This document shows positions 1-6,925 of a stretch of DNA of 64,000 nucleotides, in pieces. The translations under genes were made by a program, and so were the position numbers. Below the pieces are notes generated by a model, which saw only the letters and a program-made list of their open reading frames with translations, made no database searches and was not told where the DNA came from. Position 1 is the stretch's first letter, and each line of letters begins with the position of its first letter. This DNA is from an uncultured Clostridia bacterium. Its GTDB lineage: Bacteria > Bacillota > Clostridia > Saccharofermentanales > Saccharofermentanaceae. The DNA lies in the NCBI GenBank assembly GCA_947303185.1, contig CAMYXF010000008.1, forward strand, positions 1 through 64,000. Reading direction: 5' to 3'.

Positions 1-56
1 ATTTGGATAAATGTATCTAGTTCTTTTTCAGTTAATCTCTTATATGTAATATCCAC
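1..56 (-). CDS. GNAT-like acetyltransferase, N-terminal fragment
   Basis: Only the first 18 or so codons lie in the window; the rest continues beyond the left edge. The fragment reads VDITYKRLTEKELDTFIQ, which resembles the start of GNAT-family N-acetyltransferases. I chose the GTG at 56 because GGAGG lies 11 bases upstream; the in-frame ATG at 74 has no Shine-Dalgarno sequence. It follows the TfoX-like gene on the same strand, so the two may be co-transcribed. The family call rests on very few residues. Confidence 0.4.
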   Translation of the reverse strand, partial: MDITYKRLTEKELDTFIQ

Positions 57-92
57 CTTATTTGAAACCTCCATCGTTAATGAAATCAGAAT

Positions 93-413
93 TTACTTCT
101 TTTTCTTTACCTTTGGTGCAGGTAGTTCTTCATACATAGCTTCTAACAGATTGCGAAGAAACTCTTTGTTCTCAACATTATCGACAAGGAGCATCTCCTT
201 CGCTCCCTCGTATGGAAGTTCCAGACCGGCTTCCGGCATCATTTTCACAGCAGACTTTACAGGCTTCACAAGAAAACGGCCATCATAAATGCCACCGACA
301 ACTTTTCCACGATAATAGATGATGTATTCTCCCATCATCGCCCTGTAAGTTATATCATCCAACTCTGAAAGCTGTTCTAAAATGAAATCCAAATAATCTT
401 TACTCGATGCCAT
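93..413 (-). CDS. TfoX/Sxy N-terminal domain protein
   Basis: A 106-residue protein that consists of one TfoX N-terminal domain. The diagnostic segment is YRAMMGEYIIYYRGKVVGGI (residues 23-42), followed by a strand with FLVKP, and it ends in a lysine-rich tail (KVKKKK). In Haemophilus full-length TfoX/Sxy regulates competence, but the many stand-alone N-terminal-domain proteins of Firmicutes have no assigned role, so no competence function should be assumed. The gene ends 37 bases before the GNAT-like start and begins about 160 bases from the left repeat of the mobile element, so it is probably the first chromosomal gene beyond the insertion. Confidence 0.8.
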   Translation of the reverse strand: MASSKDYLDFILEQLSELDDITYRAMMGEYIIYYRGKVVGGIYDGRFLVKPVKSAVKMMPEAGLELPYEGAKEMLLVDNVENKEFLRNLLEAMYEELPAPKVKKKK

Positions 414-574
414 TTTTACACTTCCCTTGATTTATTATGCTGCTAATTATCCCTACTAAGAGTTTCCTCTCGAATATATAAATTATATCATGCAAATTTT
501 ACTATACGAGAATTTTATAAACTTATATTATCTCAGGCAGATAGTTCCATTAATCGTACTTTTATCCACCTGTT

Positions 575-587
575 CCATTTATGGGAC
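575..587. repeat. Left att-like direct repeat
   Basis: CCATTTATGGGAC matches 12 of 13 bases of the 3' part of the tRNA-Thr gene at 4377-4389. It is the expected distal copy left when an element integrates into a tRNA 3' end. It lies in otherwise featureless DNA between the TfoX-like gene and the mobilization region. Confidence 0.5.
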
Positions 588-694
588 ACCTTAAAAAATA
601 AGGCTTGCAAACCGTTTTCCACCCCCATATAATCTAACCGTACATAATCGAACATAAGTTCTTATAACTTACCGGAGAAAGCGAGGTGAGAGAA

Positions 695-805
695 ATGATA
701 AAGACAAAAGGTCATATAAAAAGAGAAACAGTAGTTATGATCCTGCTGTCTTTATTGAAAGCTCCCATCCTGCCCGATCTGATCCAACCCAGCGGCCCGG
801 GATAG
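695..805 (+). CDS. Possible short ORF in the element leader
   Basis: A 36-codon frame begins ATG at 695, about 7 bases after a GAGGTGAG sequence. It encodes a short peptide with a hydrophobic middle (MILLSLL, residues 15-21) and ends at TAG. I recognise no family. It sits at the left end of the mobile element, just before the oriT-like region, and could be the surviving start of a deleted gene. The good ribosome-binding site is the only support. Confidence 0.2.
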   Translation: MIKTKGHIKRETVVMILLSLLKAPILPDLIQPSGPG

Positions 806-819
806 TTCCTGGAAGCTAC

Positions 820-832
820 AAGGATCCACTAC
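820..832 (+). repeat. 13-base direct repeat, copy 1
   Basis: AAGGATCCACTAC occurs here in the non-coding leader and again, identically, at 1279-1291 near the 3' end of the mobC-like gene. The two copies enclose the candidate oriT. Confidence 0.6.
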
Positions 833-929
833 AACATAAACAGTTTTTTCGCAAAAGCGGTCGTGCTTGTGCGTTGGTATAAGTCGGCCTATTTACGGAA
901 AACACCAAAACTGCAATGAAGGAAAACTA

Positions 930-1090
930 TACCAAACTTGCGGTCTGTTTTTTGCGGCTTGACCCAGACTCTACCGCCCCACGAAGTGGATCTTTGTATT
1001 AGCAAGCAACGTATTTTCGGGAACACGAAAATACAAAGCTTGTCAGGGAGCGACCCCTGAGACCCCGAGGAACGCAAGATGCGTTCAATC
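930..1090 (+). other. Candidate oriT with overlapping hairpins
   Basis: Non-coding DNA directly upstream of mobC and the relaxase, the usual place for an origin of transfer. It holds an inverted repeat GTATTTTCG/CGAAAATAC (1011-1019 and 1026-1034) and a competing pair CTTTGTATT/AATACAAAG (992-1000 and 1030-1038). A third hairpin is GAACGC/GCGTTC (1070-1075 and 1081-1086). TTGCGG occurs twice near 938-955. The placement and symmetry are seen; the oriT role is inferred, and the nick site cannot be located. Confidence 0.4.
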
Positions 1091-1118
1091 ATTTCACCCG
1101 AAGGAGGTGATCAAACGA

Positions 1119-1334
1119 ATGAAATCTAAACCAAACAGGAAGCGGACAATCGAGTTCAAAGTGATGCTGAGCCCGGAGGAAGCCAAATTGTTAAAGAAGA
1201 AATCTGAAGAGTCCGGTCTGTCTCGATCAGAAGTTTTAAGAAGCTTGTTAATCGGCAGGAGCATTACCGGATACCGAGAAGGATCCACTACCCCATCGCA
1301 CTTTGGTCAGACGATAAGAAAGGATGGTAACTAA
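1119..1334 (+). CDS. mobC: MobC-like ribbon-helix-helix relaxosome protein
   Basis: A 71-residue basic protein. The pattern TIEFKVMLSPEEAKLLKKKS followed by GLSRSEVLRSLLIG is a ribbon-helix-helix fold: one DNA-binding strand, then two helices. Small RHH proteins encoded just before a relaxase are typically relaxosome accessory factors (MobC-type) that bind near the nick site. The ATG at 1119 is preferred because AAGGAGGTGATC ends 8 bases upstream; a GTG at 1107 lies inside that Shine-Dalgarno sequence. The stop abuts the relaxase ATG, so translation is probably coupled. The C-terminal 20 or so residues are less conserved-looking and include a 13-base repeat shared with the leader. Confidence 0.75.
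   Translation: MKSKPNRKRTIEFKVMLSPEEAKLLKKKSEESGLSRSEVLRSLLIGRSITGYREGSTTPSHFGQTIRKDGN
1279..1291 (+). repeat. 13-base direct repeat, copy 2
   Basis: Identical to 820-832 and inside the last part of the mobC-like reading frame. It may mark an old duplication of the transfer-origin region. Confidence 0.6.
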
Positions 1335-2732
1335 ATGGCAGTAACATCCATATGGGCTGTTAAGAATCGAATGGACATCGTTCTCAACTATATAGAGAAT
1401 CCTGAGAAAACAAAACAAAGACCGGAAGAAGCTCCCGATGCTAATGCGGCCATGAAACATATCCGCGACGTTCTCGGATATGCCTGCAATGAAGACAAGA
1501 CCGACAAGATGATGTATGTCACAGGTGTTAATTGTGATCCCGATACAGCTCTTGAAGAATTCATAGAGGTAAAGCAGCGCTGGCACAAGGAAGGCGGACG
1601 TCTTGCCTATCACGGTTATCAGTCTTTCCTTGAAGGTCCCGGAGAGATCACAGCTGAAGAAGCTCACGAGATCGGAGTTGAACTTGCTAAAGAGTTGTGG
1701 GGCGACAGATTCCAAGTCGTAGTTGCCACTCACCTTAATACAGGTCATTACCATAATCACTTTGTCCTGAAATCCGTATCTTTCACGGACGGGTACAAAT
1801 TCTATCGAATGAATTCAGATTACCGCAGGATGCAGGAAATCAGTGACCGTTTGTGCAGAGAGCGTGGCTTGAACGTTATTATGAACCCGTCCACAACTAA
1901 GGGCAAAACGTATGATGAATGGAAAGCCGAACGCGAAGGAAAGTATACGGTACGAGGCACGATCCGTGAAGATATCGATTATGCGATCCGACTCTCCAGT
2001 TCATGGAACGATTTTGCCGAAATGATGCATGAACTCGGATACGAGTTTAAGTTCTTCGGGAAGAATCATGAGCCGTTAAAATATCCGGGATTAAAACCGC
2101 CTGATGCAAAGGGTTATTTCAGATTCAGGAATCTCGGCCCTGATTATGATACTGATGCCATTTACAGAAGGATTATCAAGAACACATTAACTCCGGGCAT
2201 TCAGCTTCATCCTCAAAACAAGATCGATATCAAGGAGTGGGATCCGCCAGCGCAGAAATTAGCACCCAAGCCTCATTTGTTCAGATGGTACTGTTTCAAA
2301 CTATATACGTTTGTCAGCAGTCCGCGAAAACGGAAAGAACACATCTCTATGTATATCCGCGAAGATATCCGTAAGTTAGATCACTATATCGAGATGTTGG
2401 ATTTCATCTGCAAACACGAGGTGTACGACAAGCGGCCAATATCCGAAGTAAAAGCCGGGTATAACAAGCAGCTCGAAGCTTTGCAGGAAAAGAAGAACGA
2501 ACGATATTCATGGCTGAGATATCACGAGAAAAACGGGCATCAATCATTCGTCACCAGCCTCAAACGTGAAATAAAAGAGATCTCGCAAGAGATGGCAGAT
2601 ATCCGGCACGAACTCAAAATATGTGATGACTGCTACATATCGACCGATGAGGTGTTGGAACATGCCGAAAGACTTCAACAACAGCTTCAGTCACAACAAA
2701 AACAAAGAAGCCGTGGCGGTCGAGCAAGATAA
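1335..2732 (+). CDS. Relaxase/mobilization nuclease (MOBP-like)
   Basis: A 465-residue relaxase that would nick the element's oriT and lead single-stranded DNA into a conjugation channel supplied by another element. The relaxase domain fills the first 200 or so residues. Its metal-binding histidine motif is visible as THLNTGHYHNHFV (about residues 134-146), and AYHGYQSF precedes it. The N-terminus lacks the usual tyrosine in a plain SKY-type motif, so the catalytic tyrosine is not assigned with certainty. The C-terminal 150 residues are charged and probably helical or coiled-coil, ending in SRGGRAR. It starts directly after the mobC stop and is followed by the AAA ATPase 20 bases on. Confidence 0.88.
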   Translation: MAVTSIWAVKNRMDIVLNYIENPEKTKQRPEEAPDANAAMKHIRDVLGYACNEDKTDKMMYVTGVNCDPDTALEEFIEVKQRWHKEGGRLAYHGYQSFLEGPGEITAEEAHEIGVELAKELWGDRFQVVVATHLNTGHYHNHFVLKSVSFTDGYKFYRMNSDYRRMQEISDRLCRERGLNVIMNPSTTKGKTYDEWKAEREGKYTVRGTIREDIDYAIRLSSSWNDFAEMMHELGYEFKFFGKNHEPLKYPGLKPPDAKGYFRFRNLGPDYDTDAIYRRIIKNTLTPGIQLHPQNKIDIKEWDPPAQKLAPKPHLFRWYCFKLYTFVSSPRKRKEHISMYIREDIRKLDHYIEMLDFICKHEVYDKRPISEVKAGYNKQLEALQEKKNERYSWLRYHEKNGHQSFVTSLKREIKEISQEMADIRHELKICDDCYISTDEVLEHAERLQQQLQSQQKQRSRGGRAR

Positions 2733-2752
2733 AACAAGGAGTTATCGTATAT

Positions 2753-3910
2753 ATGAAAAAACAATTTAAACCGCTTACGGTAGATACCGTAAAGAATCTT
2801 GCTGAAAAGGAATTCGAAAGCATCGATCCCCTGATCGATCACTTTCTTCCGGGCAAAGGTTTATATCTTCTTTGCGGCAGCGCAAAAGTCGGTAAGTCAT
2901 GGATGGCACTTCAAATTGCCTTGTGTATCAGCACAGGTATGAACCTTTGGAATTACGACACCAAAAAGAAAGATGTGTTATATCTCTGCCTAGAAGATGG
3001 CGAGAAAAGGTTGCAGGACCGCTTGTTCAGTATTGCTAATGAATGCCCAAAAGAATTAATGTATAGCACGGATGCTGCTCCAATCGGCGGTGGCCTGGAA
3101 GAACAGCTTGAAGATGCGCTTAAAGATCATCCGGATATCGGTCTGTTCATCATAGACACACTTGCTGCTATCCGTTGCGAACAGAACAAAGCAGATATTA
3201 ACACCAAGAATCCTTATCAGGGGGATTACAACACTATCAACCCTCTTCACAAGTTCTGTGAAGATCATAATGTCACGATCTTGCTTATTCATCACACCCG
3301 CAAGATGAGATCGATTGACCCGTTCGATGATATCTTGGGTACTAATGGTCTGTTCGGAGCATCCGATGGTGCATTCATTATGCGAAAAGAATCTTCTGAT
3401 ACGGATGTTAAACTTCATATTCGCAGCCGCGATATGGAAGAACGTGTTCTCACGATCAGATTCAACAGCACACTCAGCCACTGGGAACTTGTCAAAGAGA
3501 ATACACCCATTGAAGATGCATTTCAGGCAGATGATGATCTCAGAAAAGCGCTCGATTACCTGAAAGAACACGAAGCCTTTCATGGCACTGCTACGGAGTT
3601 CTGTAATCTGATAAAAGCCAGCAAAAAGCCGCAATCAATAAGCGGAAAACTCTGGAACAGAAAGAACGAGCTTGCAAAAATGGGATTCCGTTTTGCCAGA
3701 GAACACAAGCGTGACGGCACATATCTGAGCTTTGAAAAAATCGATCAATTCCCTCAGAAGACTCATAACACCGAAGAAGGAGGATGCTATCCGTTTGATC
3801 TCATACTCTGTGGCAACATAATCGAACTGAATCAACACTGTGGCAATAAAGCCGTCACATCATCACAGTCGTCACATATCATCTCATATTCAGAAAGGAA
3901 CTTATCATGA
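2753..3910 (+). CDS. AAA family ATPase (RepA-like)
   Basis: A 385-residue P-loop ATPase of the RepA/DnaB-related AAA_25 type. The Walker A motif is GSAKVGKSW (about residues 43-51) and the Walker B motif is LFIIDTLAAI (about residues 125-134); LLIHHTRK follows, typical of this hexameric helicase-like class. In mobilizable elements such proteins are thought to help element replication after transfer. The C-terminal part after residue 270 is less typical and its last 40 residues have low complexity. It overlaps the next gene by four bases (ATGA), which suggests coupling. A helicase role is inferred from the family only. Confidence 0.75.
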   Translation: MKKQFKPLTVDTVKNLAEKEFESIDPLIDHFLPGKGLYLLCGSAKVGKSWMALQIALCISTGMNLWNYDTKKKDVLYLCLEDGEKRLQDRLFSIANECPKELMYSTDAAPIGGGLEEQLEDALKDHPDIGLFIIDTLAAIRCEQNKADINTKNPYQGDYNTINPLHKFCEDHNVTILLIHHTRKMRSIDPFDDILGTNGLFGASDGAFIMRKESSDTDVKLHIRSRDMEERVLTIRFNSTLSHWELVKENTPIEDAFQADDDLRKALDYLKEHEAFHGTATEFCNLIKASKKPQSISGKLWNRKNELAKMGFRFAREHKRDGTYLSFEKIDQFPQKTHNTEEGGCYPFDLILCGNIIELNQHCGNKAVTSSQSSHIISYSERNLS

Positions 3911-4245
3911 AAGACAAAGATAACATCAATATCATTATTGACCAGCAGCTCACACCTGTAGTAAAAAGCGAGAACTGTGCAGCTTACCTGGCTGAAGTAT
4001 TGAAGTCTGCTCCAGCTAAAGAAACCACCAAACATAACGAGACCAAAGAAGTCGACCTCAACCAGCTAAAAGAGAAAAAACTCTTGAGCGTCACAGAGGC
4101 ATCAAAGCTTTTCGGAATAGGAATGAACCGAATCAGAGAGCTTACTAATGACAAAGAATGTCCCTTTGTCATCTGGATTGGATCTCACAGAAGGATCAAG
4201 AGAGAAGAATTCGAGATATTCCTCAAAGGGCGTCAGTCCGCCTGA
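3907..4245 (+). CDS. Excisionase-like HTH protein
   Basis: A 112-residue protein whose C-terminal half matches the Xis/MerR-like winged helix-turn-helix seen in Tn916-type excisionases. The sequence LLSVTEASKLFGIGMNRIRE (about residues 59-78) is the HTH, and WIGSHRRIKREEFEIFL is the wing and last helix. The first 50 residues are polar and probably flexible. It overlaps the ATPase gene by four bases. Excisionases usually precede an integrase gene, but here only about 125 bases separate the stop from tRNA-Thr and no recombinase is present. Confidence 0.7.
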   Translation: MKDKDNINIIIDQQLTPVVKSENCAAYLAEVLKSAPAKETTKHNETKEVDLNQLKEKKLLSVTEASKLFGIGMNRIRELTNDKECPFVIWIGSHRRIKREEFEIFLKGRQSA

Positions 4246-4332
4246 CAAAAAGATGTTTTTTCAGCAGGTGTTACCAAATTGTTACCATTTTCGCGATTTT
4301 TGCCCTATTTGAGGTCTCGAGACTAAAAAAGA

Positions 4333-4366
4333 AAAACCCTTGAAACGCAATGTTTTCAAGGGTTTT
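4333..4366 (-). terminator. Terminator of tRNA-Thr
   Basis: Arms 4333-4345 and 4354-4366 (AAAACCCTTGAAA and its complement) form a 13-base-pair hairpin with an 8-base loop. Read on the minus strand it follows the tRNA and is followed by a T-rich run (TTCTTTTTT), as expected for an intrinsic terminator. Confidence 0.75.
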
Positions 4367-4371
4367 GGTCT

Positions 4372-4447
4372 TGGAGCCATTTGTGGGACTCGAACCCACG
4401 ACCTGCTGATTACAAATCAGCTGCTCTACCAACTGAGCTAAGATGGC
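4372..4447 (-). tRNA. tRNA-Thr (UGU)
   Basis: A 76-base cloverleaf with encoded CCA. Acceptor 5' strand GCCATCT, D arm GCTC...GAGC, anticodon stem GCTGA/TCAGC with loop TTTGTAA (anticodon UGU, threonine), T arm GTGGG-TTCGAGT-CCCAC, then AAATGGC-T-CCA. The acceptor stem has one C-A mismatch (positions 6 and 67). The 3' end is the integration site of the neighbouring mobile element. A consensus promoter lies upstream. Confidence 0.97.
4377..4389. repeat. Right att-like direct repeat within tRNA-Thr
   Basis: CCATTTGTGGGAC spans the acceptor 3' strand and part of the T stem of tRNA-Thr. It is the partner of 575-587, one mismatch apart. tRNA 3' ends are the commonest attB sites for tyrosine-recombinase elements. 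Confidence 0.5.
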
Positions 4448-4471
4448 GTCCTAACGCTTTAAGCACGCAAG

Positions 4472-4500
4472 ATTATAACTAATCGTTTCCGTATTGTCAA
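4472..4500 (-). promoter_or_regulatory. Consensus promoter of tRNA-Thr
   Basis: On the minus strand TTGACA (4500-4495) and TATAAT (4477-4472) are separated by exactly 17 bases, a perfect sigma-70/sigma-A consensus about 24 bases before the tRNA. Confidence 0.93.
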
Positions 4501-4543
4501 ACACCAATTTCAAATTTTTATCAGATTTTTATTTTTTCGTGTT

Positions 4544-4571
4544 TTGAGCACTCTAATAATAATAGTATAAT
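4544..4571 (+). promoter_or_regulatory. Promoter of the kinase-like/hpt operon
   Basis: TTGAGC (4544-4549) and TATAAT (4566-4571) are 16 bases apart. The predicted transcript start near 4578 lies after the possible TTG/ATG starts at 4571-4576, which supports ATG 4601 as the real start of the following gene. Confidence 0.8.
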
Positions 4572-4600
4572 TGATGAAAAGGGACATTCCGGGGGTTTTT

Positions 4601-5572
4601 ATGGCAATAATCACAATCTCTAGACAAAATGGAAGTCTGGGCGATGAGATTGCCGATGCGCTCGCATCAAGACTCGGAACGACCGTTATTTCCCGTAAAT
4701 ACGCTTTGGATAATTTTTTCGGTGAGATCAATCCCGGAACTTTGGACAGGCTCAATGAGAGCGCCAAGTTTTTCGAGACCACCCTTCCCGGCAGCAACAG
4801 GACCTACGCGGACATCCTGGTAGAAAAGATCAGGACCATCGTTTCAACTTCCAAAGATAAGGACGTCATCATCCTCGGCATGGGCGGAAGCGTCCTTCTG
4901 GCAGGCTTCCCTGGCGCCCTTCACATCAGGGTTACGGCGAGCGAAGCAACCAGGATCAGCACTATTGCCCGCAAATACCGCATCACAAACGACGAAGCGA
5001 CTGAAGTTCTTAACATTGCCGACCGCAAGCACAGGAAGTTTGTACGCACGGTTTACGGCAAGGACATCACTTCACCCGAGCAGTTCGACCTGATCCTCAA
5101 CACAGACAGATTAAGCGTTGACGAATGTGTTGATGCCATTTGCGAGCTCGCCAGAAAACACGATATCAAGGTTAAGCTTTCCCAATCCAATATTGATAAC
5201 GGAACTTTTGACCACCAGACACGCGCGACCAAGTTCAAGAACGAGACCGAAGAAGAATTCGCGAAGATCTTAAGCATGTACAACATAGAGTGGCTTTACG
5301 AGCCAAAGACGTTCCCTGTCGAATGGGATGCTGAAGGCAATGTCACGATGGCCATCTCTCCCGACTTCTATCTTCCGAAGTTCAATCTCTATCTTGAGCT
5401 GACCACGATGGACCAGCGTTACGTTACCAAGAAGAATAAAAAGATGCGTCTTGTCAGGGAGCTTTATCCCGGCACCAATATCCGCATAGTCTATAAGAAA
5501 GATTTCAATGAACTAGTCGACCGTCTTAAGATGTTCGGCGGTCTTAACGACAATATCCGGGAGGATAACTAA
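4601..5572 (+). CDS. Cytidylate-kinase-like protein with nuclease-like C-terminus
   Basis: A 323-residue two-domain protein. Residues 1-195 match the cytidylate kinase-like family: it begins MAIITISRQNGSLGDEIADA, with RTYADILVEKIR and IILGMGGSVLL following. These would bind a nucleotide, but the substrate of this subfamily is unknown. Residues 205-310 resemble a PD-(D/E)XK fold: TEEEFAKIL, then SPDFYLPKFNLYLELTT, then a basic stretch KKNKKMR and IRIVYKKDF. The expected ExK is ELT, so a catalytic lysine is missing and the domain may bind rather than cut nucleic acid. Start 4601 is chosen from the promoter position. The next gene, hpt, follows directly, suggesting a shared role in nucleotide metabolism. 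Confidence 0.7.
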   Translation: MAIITISRQNGSLGDEIADALASRLGTTVISRKYALDNFFGEINPGTLDRLNESAKFFETTLPGSNRTYADILVEKIRTIVSTSKDKDVIILGMGGSVLLAGFPGALHIRVTASEATRISTIARKYRITNDEATEVLNIADRKHRKFVRTVYGKDITSPEQFDLILNTDRLSVDECVDAICELARKHDIKVKLSQSNIDNGTFDHQTRATKFKNETEEEFAKILSMYNIEWLYEPKTFPVEWDAEGNVTMAISPDFYLPKFNLYLELTTMDQRYVTKKNKKMRLVRELYPGTNIRIVYKKDFNELVDRLKMFGGLNDNIREDN

Positions 5573-6118
5573 GTGTCTAATCTTGAAGAAGCTCTGCATA
5601 CTGAGCGCATCGTTTACAGCGAAGAGACAATCAAAGCAAGAGTTGCCGAACTTGGAAAACAGATAACAAAGGATTACGAAGGAAAAGAGCTTGTTGTTAT
5701 CGGCGTTATAAAGGGTTCTCTCTTTTTCCTTTCAGACCTTACAAGAGCTATCGACCTTCCCATCAAGGTCGACATGATCGGCTTTTCAAACATTCCTGAC
5801 ACGACCTCGAAAACAGGTATCGTGCGCATTACAAAGGACATCGATATCGACATCACAGATAAGCATGTTCTTGTAGTTGAGGACGTAATCAGGACCGGTC
5901 TTACGACTGCTTACATCATCCAGAATCTTGAGATGAAAAAGCCTAAAGAGATCACGCTTTGCTCCATGCTCTTAAATCCTGACAGGCTTCTCATGACGAT
6001 TCCCGTTAAGTACTACGGCTTTGAGATAAACGACCAGTGGCTTGCAGGTTATGGATTGGACCACGATGAGATCGGAAGAAACCTTCCTTACATCGCACAG
6101 ATTCCGAAAAGAAAATAA
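5573..6118 (+). CDS. hpt: Hypoxanthine phosphoribosyltransferase
   Basis: A 181-residue cytosolic purine-salvage enzyme that joins hypoxanthine or guanine to PRPP to give IMP or GMP. The PRPP-binding loop is HVLVVEDVIRTGLTTAY (residues 97-113), where many homologues have DIIDTGLT; the arginine here is a mild variant. GVIKGSLFFLSDL (residues 44-56) is the conserved N-terminal loop and FEINDQWLAGYGLD closes the active site. Start is GTG with GGGAGG 8 bases upstream, overlapping no other start. It directly follows the kinase-like gene, so both probably use the promoter at 4544. A strong terminator follows. Confidence 0.95.
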   Translation: MSNLEEALHTERIVYSEETIKARVAELGKQITKDYEGKELVVIGVIKGSLFFLSDLTRAIDLPIKVDMIGFSNIPDTTSKTGIVRITKDIDIDITDKHVLVVEDVIRTGLTTAYIIQNLEMKKPKEITLCSMLLNPDRLLMTIPVKYYGFEINDQWLAGYGLDHDEIGRNLPYIAQIPKRK

Positions 6119-6130
6119 ACCTAAATAAAA

Positions 6131-6156
6131 ATCCCGGTGACCTGAATCACCGGGAT
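6131..6156. terminator. Bidirectional terminator for hpt and the minus-strand RNA
   Basis: ATCCCGGTGA (6131-6140), loop CCTGAA, TCACCGGGAT (6147-6156): a perfect 10-base-pair stem. On the plus strand it ends hpt and is followed by CTTAATTTTTG. On the minus strand it is followed by TTTTATTT, a better U-tract, and would end the structured RNA encoded at 6157-6885. Confidence 0.9.
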
Positions 6157-6885
6157 CTTAATTTTTGCTCCAACGAACCAAATTAGATTCACTTCCAAAG
6201 ACCACGCATTCACGCTCATCTTCTTACGTACTTCCACCTACCAAAAGACCCTTTCCAACACTACCCGAGCTTTATGTGATATCGTTACAACTAATCGATC
6301 TGCTGCAACCTTCCATCACACCGTGCAACTCATGTCTCCATTCACCGAACGTTACGCTATTCGATTCAGGTCTGCTTCGCATCTGCCCTAAGACTTTGCT
6401 ACTAACAGCTCGACAGCCGTACCGGCTACTCGGTTTGCACGAACCGGTGTAACATCCGCTGCGGCTCCGGTTCTCTCCTGTCGATGGTGACATCTCACCT
6501 ACTCGCGGTTCCGAATACCGAATCAACTAATTGTTACAACCTGTGGCTTGCATGTCTAGGACACCTTCAACCACTCGCTCGTCACTCCCTTAGCTTCATT
6601 CTCGGACTCCGTATCCGCCTTTGATGTAATCTCTGACTTCGTTTCTCCGGCTTCGCCACAAGTATATTTCAACTCTGGTTCTTCCCTGCGCCTGCTCGAC
6701 TTATTGCTTCGGGCGGCCTTCCTCGGATTAGAAGTTATCGCTTCCGTATTCCTTGGAGCTACCCTAATGATAAAGGGGGACAATTCACTTCGCAATATCG
6801 CAGTTAATACCAAATGAAAATCATTTGGTTGTGCAACCTGCACAATACTTCGCATATCAAAGTGTTACTGTTTTATGAACAATAA
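6131..6885 (-). ncRNA. Candidate large structured RNA (about 750 nt)
   Basis: This 0.75-kb gap has no credible protein. On the minus strand it has many compact hairpins: TTGTGCA/TGCACAA (6829-6845) stacked on CCAAATGA/TCATTTGG (6810-6828), GGTGA/TCACC (6486-6499), GAACCGG/CCGGTTC enclosing CCG/CGG (6441-6473), and AGCCG/CGGCT (6415-6427). The hexamer GCGAAG recurs four times (6848-6853, 6788-6793, 6651-6656, 6375-6380); at 6649-6657 and 6373-6381 it forms a GAA loop closed by a GC-rich stem. The region ends in an intrinsic terminator with U-tract. Size and layout recall ornate RNAs such as ROOL, GOLLD or OLE, but I cannot place it in a family. The 5' end is uncertain and no strong promoter is seen. 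Confidence 0.6.
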
Positions 6886-6925
6886 CTCAAAAGCGCTTAT
6901 TTATATGTTATTTGGGTTACATTCG

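Larger units (their letters stand above)
575..4389. mobile_element. Mobilizable element at tRNA-Thr, no integrase
   Basis: An element of about 3.8 kb bounded by a near-identical 13-base direct repeat: 575-587 (CCATTTATGGGAC) and 4377-4389 (CCATTTGTGGGAC). The second copy lies in the acceptor/T-arm end of tRNA-Thr. Inside are an oriT-like region, a MobC-type RHH protein, a MOBP-type relaxase, an AAA ATPase and an Xis-like HTH protein. This is the content of an integrative mobilizable element. No tyrosine or serine recombinase is visible, although integrases normally sit between xis and the tRNA. It may be a decayed element or one relying on an integrase supplied in trans. Boundaries are inferred from the repeat. 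Confidence 0.6.

Noticed and set aside
889..1760. Minus-strand ORFs across the mobilization region (889-1092, 1094-1288, 1248-1760)
   Set aside because: They are antisense to the oriT region, mobC and the relaxase, with no motifs and poor start sites.
4246..4345. Integrase remnant between xis and tRNA-Thr
   Set aside because: I translated the region in mind and found no R-H-R-Y or serine-recombinase segment. The space is only about 100 bases and is mostly the tRNA terminator.
6165..6855. Open frames at 6165-6452 (+), 6272-6526 (-) and 6556-6855 (-) as proteins
   Set aside because: They overlap on opposite strands, have no ribosome-binding sites, and encode low-complexity, Arg/Ser-rich sequences with no fold. 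The hairpin density explains the region better.
6131..6885. Group II intron, RNase P RNA or tmRNA
   Set aside because: I find no group II domain V with its flanking intron ends, no RNase P GAGGAAAGTC-type core, and no tmRNA TTCGA-type 3' end with CCA.
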